In this document: positions 1 through 8,732 of the stretch, one piece after another | Layout of the letters: the number at the start of each line of letters is the position of its first letter | Position numbering within the stretch: the stretch's first letter is position 1 | Assembly: GCA_030426685.1 (NCBI GenBank) | Contig: JAUHYC010000018.1 | Location: 1-62,009 of the forward strand | Direction of reading: 5' to 3' | DNA length: 62,009 bases | Origin: Alphaproteobacteria bacterium | GTDB lineage: Bacteria > Pseudomonadota > Alphaproteobacteria > Rhodobacterales > Rhodobacteraceae | Made by a program: the position numbers and the translations under genes | Notes under the pieces: model-generated | Database searches by the model: none | What the model was told of the DNA's origin: nothing | Seen by the model: only the letters and a program-made list of their open reading frames with translations

Positions 1-14
1 TTAATAGTCGTTTA

Positions 15-30
15 ACCACCGTACGGTGGT
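15..30. promoter_or_regulatory. lux-box-like perfect palindrome upstream of luxI
   Basis: ACCACCGTACGGTGGT is a perfect 16-bp inverted repeat, 84 nt upstream of the AHL synthase start. Its size and place fit a binding site for a dimeric LuxR-type regulator acting on luxI. A second perfect palindrome, GGTTAATTAACC, follows at 36-47. The regulator itself is not in the window, so the assignment is by position only. Confidence 0.55.
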
Positions 31-98
31 CTCACGGTTAATTAACCACGTGTGCGTACTCCCTTTGTTCCAACTGTGGACGACAAGGGGAACACGTC

Positions 99-737
99 AT
101 GTTGCGTTATCTGTATGCGGACGAGCTGCGCAAATTTCCGGATCTGGCCAAGGGAATGTTTCGGGACCGTGCCGATCAGTTCAAAACTCGATTGGGCTGG
201 GACGTTAAGGTCAATGAAAACGGAGAAGAACGGGATCAGTATGACGATCTGAACCCGCTTTATGTCATCTGGGAAGAGGCGGATGGCAGCCATGGCGGTT
301 CGATGCGGATCTTGCCCACAACCGGCCCGGTGATGGTCAACGACGTGTTCGGGCACCTGACCGGTGGCAGCCCGATCTGCAGCCCGCTGATCTGGGAGGT
401 GACGCGCTTCTGCCTGTCGCGCGCCGCCAGCGCCCATACGGCCGGTGCCATCATGCTCAGCGGTGGTGAGGTGATGGAAGGATTCGGCCTGACCCATATC
501 GCCGGCGTGTTCGATGCGCGCATGATCCGCATCTATCGCATGATCGGATCGTCGCCTGAGGTGCTGGGCTCGCAAGGGACAGGGCGGGATCAGATTTCGG
601 TTGGCCTGTGGCCCTATTCCGCAGAGGATTGCAACAGGGTTGCCAGCCGCGCCGGTATCCCGCGCGAGCTGTCACGCCTGTGGTTCAAGACCGCGTTTGG
701 CAATGGGGCGCAGCATCGGTTTGCCCTGTCCGCATGA
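99..737 (+). CDS. luxI: N-acyl-homoserine lactone synthase, LuxI family
   Basis: Makes an N-acyl-homoserine lactone quorum-sensing signal from S-adenosylmethionine and acyl-ACP. The 212-aa protein carries the family's invariant residues at nearly the textbook positions: R24, F28, W34, D46, D49, R70, E100 and R103. The length is normal for LuxI. The ATG at 99 has AAGGGG about 8 nt upstream. Two palindromes lie upstream at 15-30 and 36-47; the usual luxR partner would be left of the window edge. The next gene on this strand starts 60 nt downstream and is unrelated. Acyl chain length cannot be read from the sequence. Confidence 0.95.
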   Translation: MLRYLYADELRKFPDLAKGMFRDRADQFKTRLGWDVKVNENGEERDQYDDLNPLYVIWEEADGSHGGSMRILPTTGPVMVNDVFGHLTGGSPICSPLIWEVTRFCLSRAASAHTAGAIMLSGGEVMEGFGLTHIAGVFDARMIRIYRMIGSSPEVLGSQGTGRDQISVGLWPYSAEDCNRVASRAGIPRELSRLWFKTAFGNGAQHRFALSA

Positions 738-773
738 CTGAACGGAAATCGCAATCCGCGTCTGGTGGCGGGC

Positions 774-797
774 GGCGCGTCCCTGTAGGGTCGCGCC
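774..797 (+). promoter_or_regulatory. Hairpin covering the helicase ribosome-binding site
   Basis: GGCGCG-T-CCC at 774-783 pairs with GGG-T-CGCGCC at 788-797 around the loop TGTA, ending at the base before the ATG at 798. The only Shine-Dalgarno-like bases (GTAGGG, 785-790) are partly inside the stem, so initiation may be inhibited by structure. Whether this is regulatory is unknown. Confidence 0.4.
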
Positions 798-2330
798 ATG
801 TCTTTGCCTCAAGTCACCTTTTCCGAAGATCAGGCCGCCGCCTATGACAACATCTCTGAGATGTTGCGCGCGGCCGGCATTGACCTTGAAGACGATGCGC
901 TGCTGAAGCTGCCCGGCAACGGGAAATCAGGTGTGATGGCCGTGATCGGCAAAGCGGGATCGGGCAAGACCCTTTTGCTCGCCGAGCTTTACAAGGCGAT
1001 GGCCGAGGCAGGCGTCAACCTGATTTCGGGCGATTTCGAAAGCCGTAAATCCCGCGACAAGCGTAGCCTTGCGATCCTTGCGCCGACAAATAAAGCTGCC
1101 AGCGTGCTGCGGCTACGCGGCGTGCCGGCAACGACCATTCACCGCATTCTCTATACCCCGGTCTATGACCCGGAATATGAGCGGATCGCGGAATGGCTGG
1201 CGGGCAATGACGAGCGGCCCGAGATCGAAGGGCTGACAGACGAGGCGCTGGATCGCGCCGCGGCGTTTTATGCCAACAACAAATCCATCCCCGGCGCGCT
1301 GGCTGCTGCCGGGCTGCGGGGGTCCGATTTCATCACCGGCTGGAAACGTCGGGAAGAGCCACTGGATATCGGGTTCGTGGATGAAGCCTCGATGCTGGAC
1401 GATCGGCAGTTCGAGGATCTGCAGGAGATTTTTCCAACCCTGTTGCTGTTCGGCGATCCCGCGCAGTTGGCACCGGTAAATCAGTCCGGCTCGATGGTGT
1501 TTGACAGTCTGCCCGAGCCGCGCAAACAGGTCTTGCACCGGGTGCATCGACAAACGGCAGACAACCCCATTCTGGATCTGGCCCACGCGCTGTCCGATCC
1601 GGTGATGGGGTTTGAGGAATTTGAGCGTCTTGTTGAAGACACCGCCCGCAAGGACGACCGTGTTGTCTGGGGGCAGCGGGTTGAGGTTGACCTGATGGCG
1701 CGCAGCCCGGTTCTGGTCTGGCGGAACGCCACCCGCATCCGTCTGATCCAGGCGTTCCGCAATGTGCATGGGGCACCCGAGACCGAGCTGCTGGAAGGTG
1801 AGCCGCTGATTTGCGATGGCATCGAACTGCCCCTGAAACACCGCAAGAAACGGCTGGATCTTGAGGCGCGCGGCCTGATCAAGGGTGCGCAGGTCATCTA
1901 TCTGGGACCGGGTCGCAAGCCCGGTTTCTCGCGGTTGCATGTGATGGGGGCCGAAGACCCGCAGGTCAGCGCGGCCTCGATCGTGAAGATCGAAAAACCG
2001 GACGAGGAAGAGCCGTTCATCCCCTATGCCGCCCGCATGGGGGCCACGTTCCTGCACGGTGCGGCTGTGACGATCCACAAGGCGCAGGGATCGCAATGGG
2101 ATACGGTTCAGGTCTTTGCGCCCGATATCTATGCGGCCGCCCGCATGGGCCGGACCGAGGCGGGTCAACCGTTGTGGAAGCGTCTGGCCTATGTGGCGAT
2201 TACCCGCGCGCAGCAGCGCCTGATTTGGGTGGTGCGGAACCGATTGTCGAAACCAACCTATCCGTTGCGCGTCGATGATCTAAGGGCCGAGGCCGCACCA
2301 TCGCTGACCCTGGAGGCGGAAGAGACATGA
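798..2330 (+). CDS. RecD-like ATP-dependent DNA helicase (superfamily 1)
   Basis: A 510-aa cytoplasmic SF1 helicase that should unwind DNA with ATP. Walker A GKAGSGKT is at residues 51-58, Walker B DEAS at 195-198 and GDPAQLAPV at 219-227. The C-terminal UvrD_C_2-type part has TIHKAQGS near 425 and VAITRAQQRL near 465. It lacks the long N-terminus of true RecD, so a RecD2/Dda-like repair role is more likely than RecBCD. The stop overlaps the next start by 4 bp (ATGA), suggesting translational coupling. The start codon follows a hairpin at 774-797. Confidence 0.9.
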   Translation: MSLPQVTFSEDQAAAYDNISEMLRAAGIDLEDDALLKLPGNGKSGVMAVIGKAGSGKTLLLAELYKAMAEAGVNLISGDFESRKSRDKRSLAILAPTNKAASVLRLRGVPATTIHRILYTPVYDPEYERIAEWLAGNDERPEIEGLTDEALDRAAAFYANNKSIPGALAAAGLRGSDFITGWKRREEPLDIGFVDEASMLDDRQFEDLQEIFPTLLLFGDPAQLAPVNQSGSMVFDSLPEPRKQVLHRVHRQTADNPILDLAHALSDPVMGFEEFERLVEDTARKDDRVVWGQRVEVDLMARSPVLVWRNATRIRLIQAFRNVHGAPETELLEGEPLICDGIELPLKHRKKRLDLEARGLIKGAQVIYLGPGRKPGFSRLHVMGAEDPQVSAASIVKIEKPDEEEPFIPYAARMGATFLHGAAVTIHKAQGSQWDTVQVFAPDIYAAARMGRTEAGQPLWKRLAYVAITRAQQRLIWVVRNRLSKPTYPLRVDDLRAEAAPSLTLEAEET

Positions 2331-3055
2331 AAACGATCATCGTTACCGGCGCAAGTTCGGGCATTGGCCGGGCAACAGCCGAGCTGTTCCTGGCACAAGG
2401 CTGGACCGTCGGGATTTTGGCTCGTAGCGCGGATAAATTGCAGGAAATTGCCGCAACCCGAGCAAACGCCATCCCACTAGTCGCGGATGTCACGGTTCCC
2501 GAAGCGGTGGCGCGCGGCTTTTCTGAGTTCATTGCACAGACTGGCAGGCTGGATGTGCTGTTCAACAATGCCGGTATCTTTGCCCCCGGCGGCACGATCG
2601 ACGAGATCGCTTTGGAGGACTGGTACAATTCGGTCAATGTGAACCTGAACGGCATGTTCCTGTGTGCCCGCGCGGCGTTTGCAGCGATGCGGGCGCAGAC
2701 CCCGCAGGGTGGGCGCATCATCAACAACGGCTCGATCGCGGCCCATGTACCCCGCCCGAATTCAGTGCATTATTCGGCAACGAAACACGCCATCACGGGC
2801 CTGACGCGCAGCTTGTCGCTGGATGGGCGCGGCTTTGGGATTGCCTGTGGTCAAATCGACATCGGGAATGCGCGAACACCGATGGTGCAGGGTTTGGTGG
2901 ATGATGCCTTGGCCGCAGGTCGCACGCCCGATCCAACCATGGATGTCGATGATGCGGCGCGTTCGGTGTTGCATATGGCCGAATTGCCGCCTGAGGCGAA
3001 TGTTCAGTTCATGACCGTCATGGCAACGACTATGCCTTATATAGGCCGCGGATAG
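2327..3055 (+). CDS. Short-chain dehydrogenase/reductase (SDR)
   Basis: A 242-aa classical SDR, an NAD(P)-dependent oxidoreductase with a Rossmann fold. It shows the cofactor motif TGASSGIG (7-14), NNAG (80-83), and catalytic Ser136, Tyr149 and Lys153 (YSATK). The length is typical. The substrate cannot be told from the sequence. It is coupled to the helicase gene by a 4-bp overlap, and its stop lies 3 bp from the stop of the convergent TIGR02186 gene. Confidence 0.9.
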   Translation: MKTIIVTGASSGIGRATAELFLAQGWTVGILARSADKLQEIAATRANAIPLVADVTVPEAVARGFSEFIAQTGRLDVLFNNAGIFAPGGTIDEIALEDWYNSVNVNLNGMFLCARAAFAAMRAQTPQGGRIINNGSIAAHVPRPNSVHYSATKHAITGLTRSLSLDGRGFGIACGQIDIGNARTPMVQGLVDDALAAGRTPDPTMDVDDAARSVLHMAELPPEANVQFMTVMATTMPYIGRG

Positions 3056-3058
3056 CGG

Positions 3059-3823
3059 TCAGTTTTCGCGCAGCAGGCGGAAGGCTGTCGATGCGCCCCA
3101 ACCTGCGGCGATGGCAATGGCCAGCGACATCAGCCCATACCAGATTGGCTGTTCGCGGGACATATTGTAGAGAAACCGCTCAAGCCCGACCTTGCGCACA
3201 TTGATCGCGGTTTCGAAACTCGACACGACATTACCGCCACGGGTCAGAAAGATACGGGCGGAGTAATTGCCTTCGGTCAGGTCCGATGGCATCTTGATCG
3301 AGGTGCGGAACAAGGTCTGCTCATCAACGGCGACGGTGTTTTCGCGGATCGAATACAGCCCTTCGTGTTCGCGGATGCGGATGACTGCAGCCGTGAAATC
3401 CTGAGCGCCCTGAATACTCATATCGGCCCCGACCGAGCGGATGGCTCGTTCGATCGACACCTTATGGCGCAGGTCTTCGACATTGGTCAGAACCTCATGG
3501 AATGGTGCACTGGTGGCCACTGCGTAAAAGCTTGGTGCCAGATCAACCACAAGGCTGTCGGTATTGACCCAGATGCCGAATTTCTTTTCCTTCCGCCGGA
3601 CCGTAACCGGCTCCGAAGGTCCGGCGACCGCGACGATCACTTCAAGCGGTGGACCCTGGGGGATCGGAGCTTCGCGCTTGACCGCGCCGAACACCAGAAT
3701 ATCGGACCCGTCGAAATTGGCGGTGATCGAGACACGATCCTGGCTGAGCCCCAGGACGACCTGCTCTTCAGCGGCCTGAACCGGCAGGCATAACAGACAG
3801 AGGGCGATGATCAGTCGCAACAT
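3059..3823 (-). CDS. TIGR02186 family membrane-anchored protein
   Basis: A 254-aa envelope protein of the TIGR02186 family; function unknown. An N-terminal signal sequence (LRLIIALCLLCLPVQA) is followed by a mostly beta domain rich in charged residues and one C-terminal membrane helix starting near PIWYGLMSLAIAI, so most of it should face the periplasm. The ATG at 3823 was chosen because it precedes the signal peptide and has GGGAGGG upstream; the longer reading frame runs into the neighbour. It follows the TSUP exporter gene by 1 nt, and this pairing recurs in alphaproteobacteria as I recall, suggesting an accessory role in sulfur-anion export. Confidence 0.8.
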   Translation of the reverse strand: MLRLIIALCLLCLPVQAAEEQVVLGLSQDRVSITANFDGSDILVFGAVKREAPIPQGPPLEVIVAVAGPSEPVTVRRKEKKFGIWVNTDSLVVDLAPSFYAVATSAPFHEVLTNVEDLRHKVSIERAIRSVGADMSIQGAQDFTAAVIRIREHEGLYSIRENTVAVDEQTLFRTSIKMPSDLTEGNYSARIFLTRGGNVVSSFETAINVRKVGLERFLYNMSREQPIWYGLMSLAIAIAAGWGASTAFRLLREN

Positions 3824-3824
3824 C

Positions 3825-4745
3825 TCAGTGCCCTCCCGGCGCGCCCAGCGAAAAGAGCTCGGCCGGTTGCAGCAGCAGATCAAGCGCCAGCTTGCCGCAG
3901 ACCACAAGCACCAGAGCCGCCAGCAGAACCCGCAGCTGTTCCGCAGGCATCCGTGCGCCGATCACGGTTCCGATCTGCGCGCCAACCACGCCCCCGACCA
4001 GCAGAAGAACCGCCAGCATCACGTCGACGGTGTAGTTCGTCGTGGCATGCAGCATGGTGGTGAATGCGGTGACGAAGATGATCTGAAACAGGGAGGTTCC
4101 GACAACCACCTTGGTGGGCATTCCCAGCAGATAGATCATCGCGGGCACCATGATGAACCCACCGCCGACGCCCATGATGGCCGACAGGATGCCGACAAAA
4201 AGCCCTACCATCACCGGCGGAATGACCGAGATATAGAGGCCCGACGTCCGAAATCGCATCTTGAACGGCATCGCGTGAATCCATCCCCGCTGACGTCGTT
4301 TGGGCGCAGAGGCCCCGCCCTTGCGGGTTTTGCGCAGCGCGTTCAGGCTTTCGATGAACATCAGGCTGCCGATGACGCCCAGAAAGACGACATAGCAAAG
4401 CTTGACCAGCAGATCGACCTGCCCAAGGCTTTTGAGATAGTTGAACAGGACCACGCCCAACGCCGCCCCGATTAGGCCTCCGACGAGCAGCACCGTTCCC
4501 ATTTTCAGATCAACCGTGCGCCGCCTGAAATGCGCCAGCACGCCCGAGAAGGAAGAGGCGACGATCTGGTTGGCTTCGGTGGCGACCGCAACCGCCGGGG
4601 GGATACCGATGAAGAACAGCAGCGGTGTCATCAGGAACCCGCCGCCAACACCAAACATGCCAGATAGGATTCCGACCATGCCCCCCAGACCAAACAGCAA
4701 AAAGGCGTTCACAGAGACTTCGGCAATCGGGAGGTAAATCTGCAT
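3825..4745 (-). CDS. TSUP (TauE/SafE) family sulfite/sulfonate exporter
   Basis: A 306-aa polytopic inner-membrane permease with two TSUP half-domains. Each begins with a glycine-rich signature: GMFGVGGGFLMTPLL near residue 29 and IMGVGGGFIMVPAM near 192. The halves are joined by a basic cytoplasmic loop (KTRKGGASAPKRRQR). Family members export sulfite, sulfoacetate or similar anions. It is the first gene of a two-gene unit with the TIGR02186 protein, separated by 1 nt. The substrate is inferred only from the family. Confidence 0.9.
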   Translation of the reverse strand: MQIYLPIAEVSVNAFLLFGLGGMVGILSGMFGVGGGFLMTPLLFFIGIPPAVAVATEANQIVASSFSGVLAHFRRRTVDLKMGTVLLVGGLIGAALGVVLFNYLKSLGQVDLLVKLCYVVFLGVIGSLMFIESLNALRKTRKGGASAPKRRQRGWIHAMPFKMRFRTSGLYISVIPPVMVGLFVGILSAIMGVGGGFIMVPAMIYLLGMPTKVVVGTSLFQIIFVTAFTTMLHATTNYTVDVMLAVLLLVGGVVGAQIGTVIGARMPAEQLRVLLAALVLVVCGKLALDLLLQPAELFSLGAPGGH

Positions 4746-4926
4746 GGCTTCTTCTAATCGGAACAGGCTGTGCCGTACAATGTGGCATCACCCGGTATAA
4801 CGAAAAACTCAGTAGACGAGGCGCACGCGACAGCTTGGCGGATGTTCCCGTTCCTCAACCCGAAAGAGGCAGAAGCCAGGGTTGCGGAACTGAGGCGGGG
4901 CATGTCCATACCCCTTTAGAGCGCTT

Positions 4927-4956
4927 GCGGCATACAAAATCAACTCTGTATGCCGC
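4927..4956. terminator. Hairpin downstream of the nucleoside ABC operon
   Basis: GCGGCATACA (4927-4936) pairs perfectly with TGTATGCCGC (4947-4956) around a 10-nt loop, 44 nt past the stop of the last permease gene. There is no good T-tract on either strand, only TTT on plus, so it may be a processing or Rho-assisted site rather than a strong intrinsic terminator. I see nothing else in 4746-4999. Confidence 0.45.
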
Positions 4957-4999
4957 TTTGCAGCAAACAGGACTGGCAACCAGCCCCGAACTGGCCTTA

Positions 5000-6010
5000 T
5001 CAGCGCTCTTTCACGTAAGGTTCACCCCCGGCGCGTGGCGGGATGGCTTTGCCTACGAACCCGGCCAGGATCACCACGGTCAGGATATAAGGCAGGGCGT
5101 CCATGACCTGAACCGGAATGACAACGCCACCAAGATCAATGTTCTGGAAACGCAGAGCAATGGCCTGAAGCAGGCCGAACAGCAAACAAGCCCCCATAGC
5201 GTGCCAGGGGCGCCATTTCGCAAAGATCAGCGCGGCCAACGCGATAAAGCCGCGACCGGCAGTCATTTCCTTGACGAAGCCAGCTTGCAAAGCAGTCGCC
5301 AGATAGGCCCCGGCGATGCCGCAGAGAACACCACAGATTGCCACCGCGGCAAAACGCAGGCCAACCACCGATACACCAGCGGTATCGACCGCCGCCGGGT
5401 TTTCACCCACGGCGCGCAGGCGCAGACCGAACCGGGTGCGATAGAGAACCCACCAGGTTGCGGGTACCATCAAAAAGGCCACGTAAACCAGAATCGAGTG
5501 GCCGGACAGGAGCTCGGAGTACACCATGTGAAATGAATTGGCATCGGACATCAATTCAGAGACCGGCTGCCCTGTCAGTTCAGCATCTTCAGGGCCGATC
5601 GCATAAGGGAACTCTGCAGATTCGAACCGGCCTCCGCCAAAGAGAGAAGGCGTGCGCCCACCTTGTTTGAACCAGCTTTGGGCGATCAGTACGGTAAGAC
5701 CAGAAGCAAGGAAGTTGATTGCAACACCCGAAATCAGTTGATTGCCTCTAAAGGTGATCGAGGCCAGCCCGTGCAATCCGGACAAAACCAGTGAGGACGC
5801 GATACCGGCCAGCAATCCCAACCAGACCGAGCCGGTCACGGCGGCAATTGCAGCTGAGAAAAATGCAGCCATCAGCATCTTGCCTTCAAGGCCGATGTCA
5901 AAGATACCCGCGCGCTCGGAATAGAGCCCGGCGAGACAGGCCAGCAGCAGTGGTGTTGCCAGGCGAACGGTGGAATCCAGAACCTGGATGAGTGTTAGGA
6001 ACATATCCAT
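5000..6010 (-). CDS. ABC transporter permease, nucleoside/BMP type (second permease)
   Basis: A 336-aa polytopic permease of the BPD_transp_2 (branched-chain/simple-sugar) family. The family's short signature is visible in EKAGIFDIG-like form as ERAGIFDIGLEGKML near residues 32-46, followed by about nine hydrophobic segments. It pairs with the upstream permease, which it overlaps by 1 nt, to form the membrane channel of a purine nucleoside-type importer (NupPQ arrangement). It is the last gene of the four-gene unit. Substrate is inferred from the BMP-type binding protein. Confidence 0.9.
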   Translation of the reverse strand: MDMFLTLIQVLDSTVRLATPLLLACLAGLYSERAGIFDIGLEGKMLMAAFFSAAIAAVTGSVWLGLLAGIASSLVLSGLHGLASITFRGNQLISGVAINFLASGLTVLIAQSWFKQGGRTPSLFGGGRFESAEFPYAIGPEDAELTGQPVSELMSDANSFHMVYSELLSGHSILVYVAFLMVPATWWVLYRTRFGLRLRAVGENPAAVDTAGVSVVGLRFAAVAICGVLCGIAGAYLATALQAGFVKEMTAGRGFIALAALIFAKWRPWHAMGACLLFGLLQAIALRFQNIDLGGVVIPVQVMDALPYILTVVILAGFVGKAIPPRAGGEPYVKER

Positions 6011-7104
6011 CAGGCCGATCCCCTCCGCAGCATCAGGAACAGCTTTTCAAGCGGCATCCGTACCATGTTGTCCAGCGCCCCGGTAAACAGGATCACCAAC
6101 GCCTGGATGACCACGATCAGTTCTCGTGGGATTGACGTCCACAGCGCAAGTTCGGCACCGCCCTGATAGAGGAACCCGAACAGGATAGCGGCAAGGAACA
6201 CGCCAAACGGATGCGACCGGCCCATCAGCGCAACAGCGATCCCGATGAACCCGGCACCCTCGGTCGAGTTCAGAACCAGCCGCTCCGCCTCGCCCATGAC
6301 GTTGTTGATGGCCATCATGCCCGCCAGGGCACCTGAAATCAGCATGGTGACAATTGTAATCCGCACCGGCGAGATGCCGGCATAGACGGCTCCGGTCTCG
6401 GAATGGCCATAGGCGCGGATCTCATAGCCCAACCGCGTACGCCAGATCAGTGCCCAGACTACGAGGCAGGCGAGAATGGCGACGAAGAATGAGATGTTGG
6501 CGGGGGCGCCGCGGAACATCACGTTTTCGGCGGTCGAGAACATCGACTGGAAGGTCGGCAAATGCACTGCCTCAGGGAAACGCGCCGTTGCTGGGTCTTG
6601 CGAGCCTTGTGGGCGCATAACGTTGACCAGCATGTAGTTCAGGAAGGCCGCCGCGATAAAGTTGAACATGATCGTGGTGATCACGATGTGGCTGCCGCGT
6701 TTGGCTTGCAGATATGCCGGAATGGCAGCCCAGGCCGCGCCAAACAGCATCGCGCCAGCACTGGCGGCCAGCAGGGCGATGCTCCAATGCGGCCAGGGGA
6801 CATAAAGACATACCATGGCGACGCCGAGCCCGCCCAGCATGGCCTGCCCTTCACCCCCGATGTTGAACAGGCGGGCATGGAAGGCGACCGAAACCGCGAG
6901 CCCCGTAAAGATGAAGTTGGTGGCGTAGTAGAGTGTGTAACCCCAGCCATAGGTCGATCCCAACGCGCCAGTGACCATCAGGTTCACCGCCGCGACCGGG
7001 TCTTCACCTATGGCGAGAATGACCAGCGCCGAGAGGATTGTGGCCAGTAACAGGCTGATCAGCGGGATCAGCACCACATCGGCCCATTTAGGCATTTTTT
7101 CCAT
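6010..7104 (-). CDS. ABC transporter permease, nucleoside/BMP type (first permease)
   Basis: A 364-aa inner-membrane permease of the same family as its downstream neighbour, with the signature AFHARLFNIGGEGQAMLG near residues 78-95 and eight or more hydrophobic helices. It starts 3 nt after the ATPase stop and overlaps the next permease by 1 nt, so the operon is tightly coupled. The two permeases are diverged homologues and should form a heterodimer. Confidence 0.9.
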   Translation of the reverse strand: MEKMPKWADVVLIPLISLLLATILSALVILAIGEDPVAAVNLMVTGALGSTYGWGYTLYYATNFIFTGLAVSVAFHARLFNIGGEGQAMLGGLGVAMVCLYVPWPHWSIALLAASAGAMLFGAAWAAIPAYLQAKRGSHIVITTIMFNFIAAAFLNYMLVNVMRPQGSQDPATARFPEAVHLPTFQSMFSTAENVMFRGAPANISFFVAILACLVVWALIWRTRLGYEIRAYGHSETGAVYAGISPVRITIVTMLISGALAGMMAINNVMGEAERLVLNSTEGAGFIGIAVALMGRSHPFGVFLAAILFGFLYQGGAELALWTSIPRELIVVIQALVILFTGALDNMVRMPLEKLFLMLRRGSA

Positions 7105-7107
7105 GGC

Positions 7108-8637
7108 TTACGCGGCCTCTCCCGCAACACCGGCCATTAGCAGGCCAAGTTCTTTTTCATCTGTTTCATGGGGCAGACGCTCGCCCATGATGTGTCCGTC
7201 AAACATCACCGCAATCCGGTCGGACAGCGAGAATATCTCTTCCAGTTCCACGGAAACCAGCAGGATCGCCTTGCCCTGATCCCGCAGGGCGACGATCTGT
7301 TCGTGAATGAACTCAATCGCGCCGATATCCACGCCGCGCGTCGGTTGACCCACCAGCAACAGATCCGGGTTCCGCTCAATCTCGCGCGCGACGACGATCT
7401 TTTGCTGATTGCCGCCCGAAAAGCTTTTGGCCGTCAGCCAGCCATTGGGCGGGCGGACGTCGAATTTCTTGATCTTGGCTTCGGTGTCGGCACGCAGGGC
7501 GGCATTGTCCATGAAAATACCGCGCTTGTAGGCAGGATCTCGGTGATAGCCGAAGGCCACGTTTTCCCAGGCGTGGAAATCCATGATGAGCCCCTCGCGC
7601 TGGCGATCCTCGGGCACATGCGCAATATGCTTCGCGCGCCGGGTCTGACCGTCCGAACCGGCACCCTGCAATGCCAGTGGTTCACCGTTCAGTCTTACGG
7701 TGCCTTCGCCGGGCCGCATTCCACCCAGAACCTCAAGCAGCTCGGACTGCCCGTTTCCCGCGACGCCGGCTATGCCGACGATCTCTCCCGCGCGGACGGT
7801 CAGGTCGATGCCTTTGACACGCTCGACCCCGGCCGAGTCCGTGACGCGCAGGTTCTCGATCTCCAGCACTGGCTTGCCGGGCTGTGCAGGCACCTTGTCG
7901 ACCTGCAAAAGAACCTTCCGGCCCACCATCAGCTCGGCCAGATTCTGAGGGTTGGTTTCGGCGGTCTTTACGGTTGCCGTCATCTCACCGCGGCGCATCA
8001 CCGATACTGTGTCGGTGTTTTCCATGATCTCACGCAGCTTGTGCGTGATCACGATGATCGTTTTGCCCTCGGACCGTAGCCTGTCGAGGATGCGGAACAA
8101 TTGGTCGGCCTCGGCGGGGGTTAGCACCCCGGTCGGCTCGTCCAAAATCAGGATCTCGGCCTTGCGGTACAGCGCCTTTAGGATCTCGACCCGCTGCTGC
8201 ATACCGACGCCAATCTCGTCGATGCGTTTGTCGGGATCGACAAACAGCTCATATTCTTCTTCCAGCTCTTTCAATTCCTTGCGGGCTTTGGCCAGAGACG
8301 GGGCCAGCAGCCCGCCATCTTCGGCACCCAGAACGATGTTTTCCAGAACGGTGAAATTTTCGACCAGTTTGAAATGCTGGAATACCATGCCGATACCGGC
8401 GGCGATTGCGGCCTGGCTGTCGGGGATGTCGGTTTTGGTACCGTTGATCCAGATCTCACCTTTGTCGGCCTTGTAAAAGCCGTAGAGAATGCTCATCAGC
8501 GTGGATTTGCCCGCACCGTTTTCGCCGATGATCCCGTGGATCGTTCCGGGGGCGACGCTGATGGAGATATCCTTGTTGGCCTGAACCGGCCCAAAGGCTT
8601 TCGAAATCCCTTTGAGCTCAATGGCGGGGACGGTCAT
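7108..8637 (-). CDS. ABC transporter ATP-binding protein, nucleoside/sugar type
   Basis: A 509-aa double ATPase (two ABC cassettes in one chain, as in RbsA/NupO). The first cassette has Walker A GENGAGKS near residue 37 and Walker B ILILDEPT near 160. The second has the degenerate P-loop GVAGNGQSE near 293 and signature SGGNQQ near 408. The second P-loop lacks the usual GK(S/T), as expected for this class. It energises import with the two downstream permeases. The BMP gene lies 95 nt upstream in the same direction. Confidence 0.92.
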   Translation of the reverse strand: MTVPAIELKGISKAFGPVQANKDISISVAPGTIHGIIGENGAGKSTLMSILYGFYKADKGEIWINGTKTDIPDSQAAIAAGIGMVFQHFKLVENFTVLENIVLGAEDGGLLAPSLAKARKELKELEEEYELFVDPDKRIDEIGVGMQQRVEILKALYRKAEILILDEPTGVLTPAEADQLFRILDRLRSEGKTIIVITHKLREIMENTDTVSVMRRGEMTATVKTAETNPQNLAELMVGRKVLLQVDKVPAQPGKPVLEIENLRVTDSAGVERVKGIDLTVRAGEIVGIAGVAGNGQSELLEVLGGMRPGEGTVRLNGEPLALQGAGSDGQTRRAKHIAHVPEDRQREGLIMDFHAWENVAFGYHRDPAYKRGIFMDNAALRADTEAKIKKFDVRPPNGWLTAKSFSGGNQQKIVVAREIERNPDLLLVGQPTRGVDIGAIEFIHEQIVALRDQGKAILLVSVELEEIFSLSDRIAVMFDGHIMGERLPHETDEKELGLLMAGVAGEAA

Positions 8638-8732
8638 GTCTTGTCCTCAATTGCCGAAGGGGATGCCGCCTGCTTTTGGCAAGCTGACAGAGTGGATGCA
8701 GGACGGAGGCCGGGCCCCCGCCCCGCGTGATA

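Noticed and set aside
1113..2168. 351-codon minus-strand frame opposite the helicase
   Set aside because: Rich in His, Gln and Arg as expected of antisense to high-GC codons; the helicase motifs on plus are decisive.
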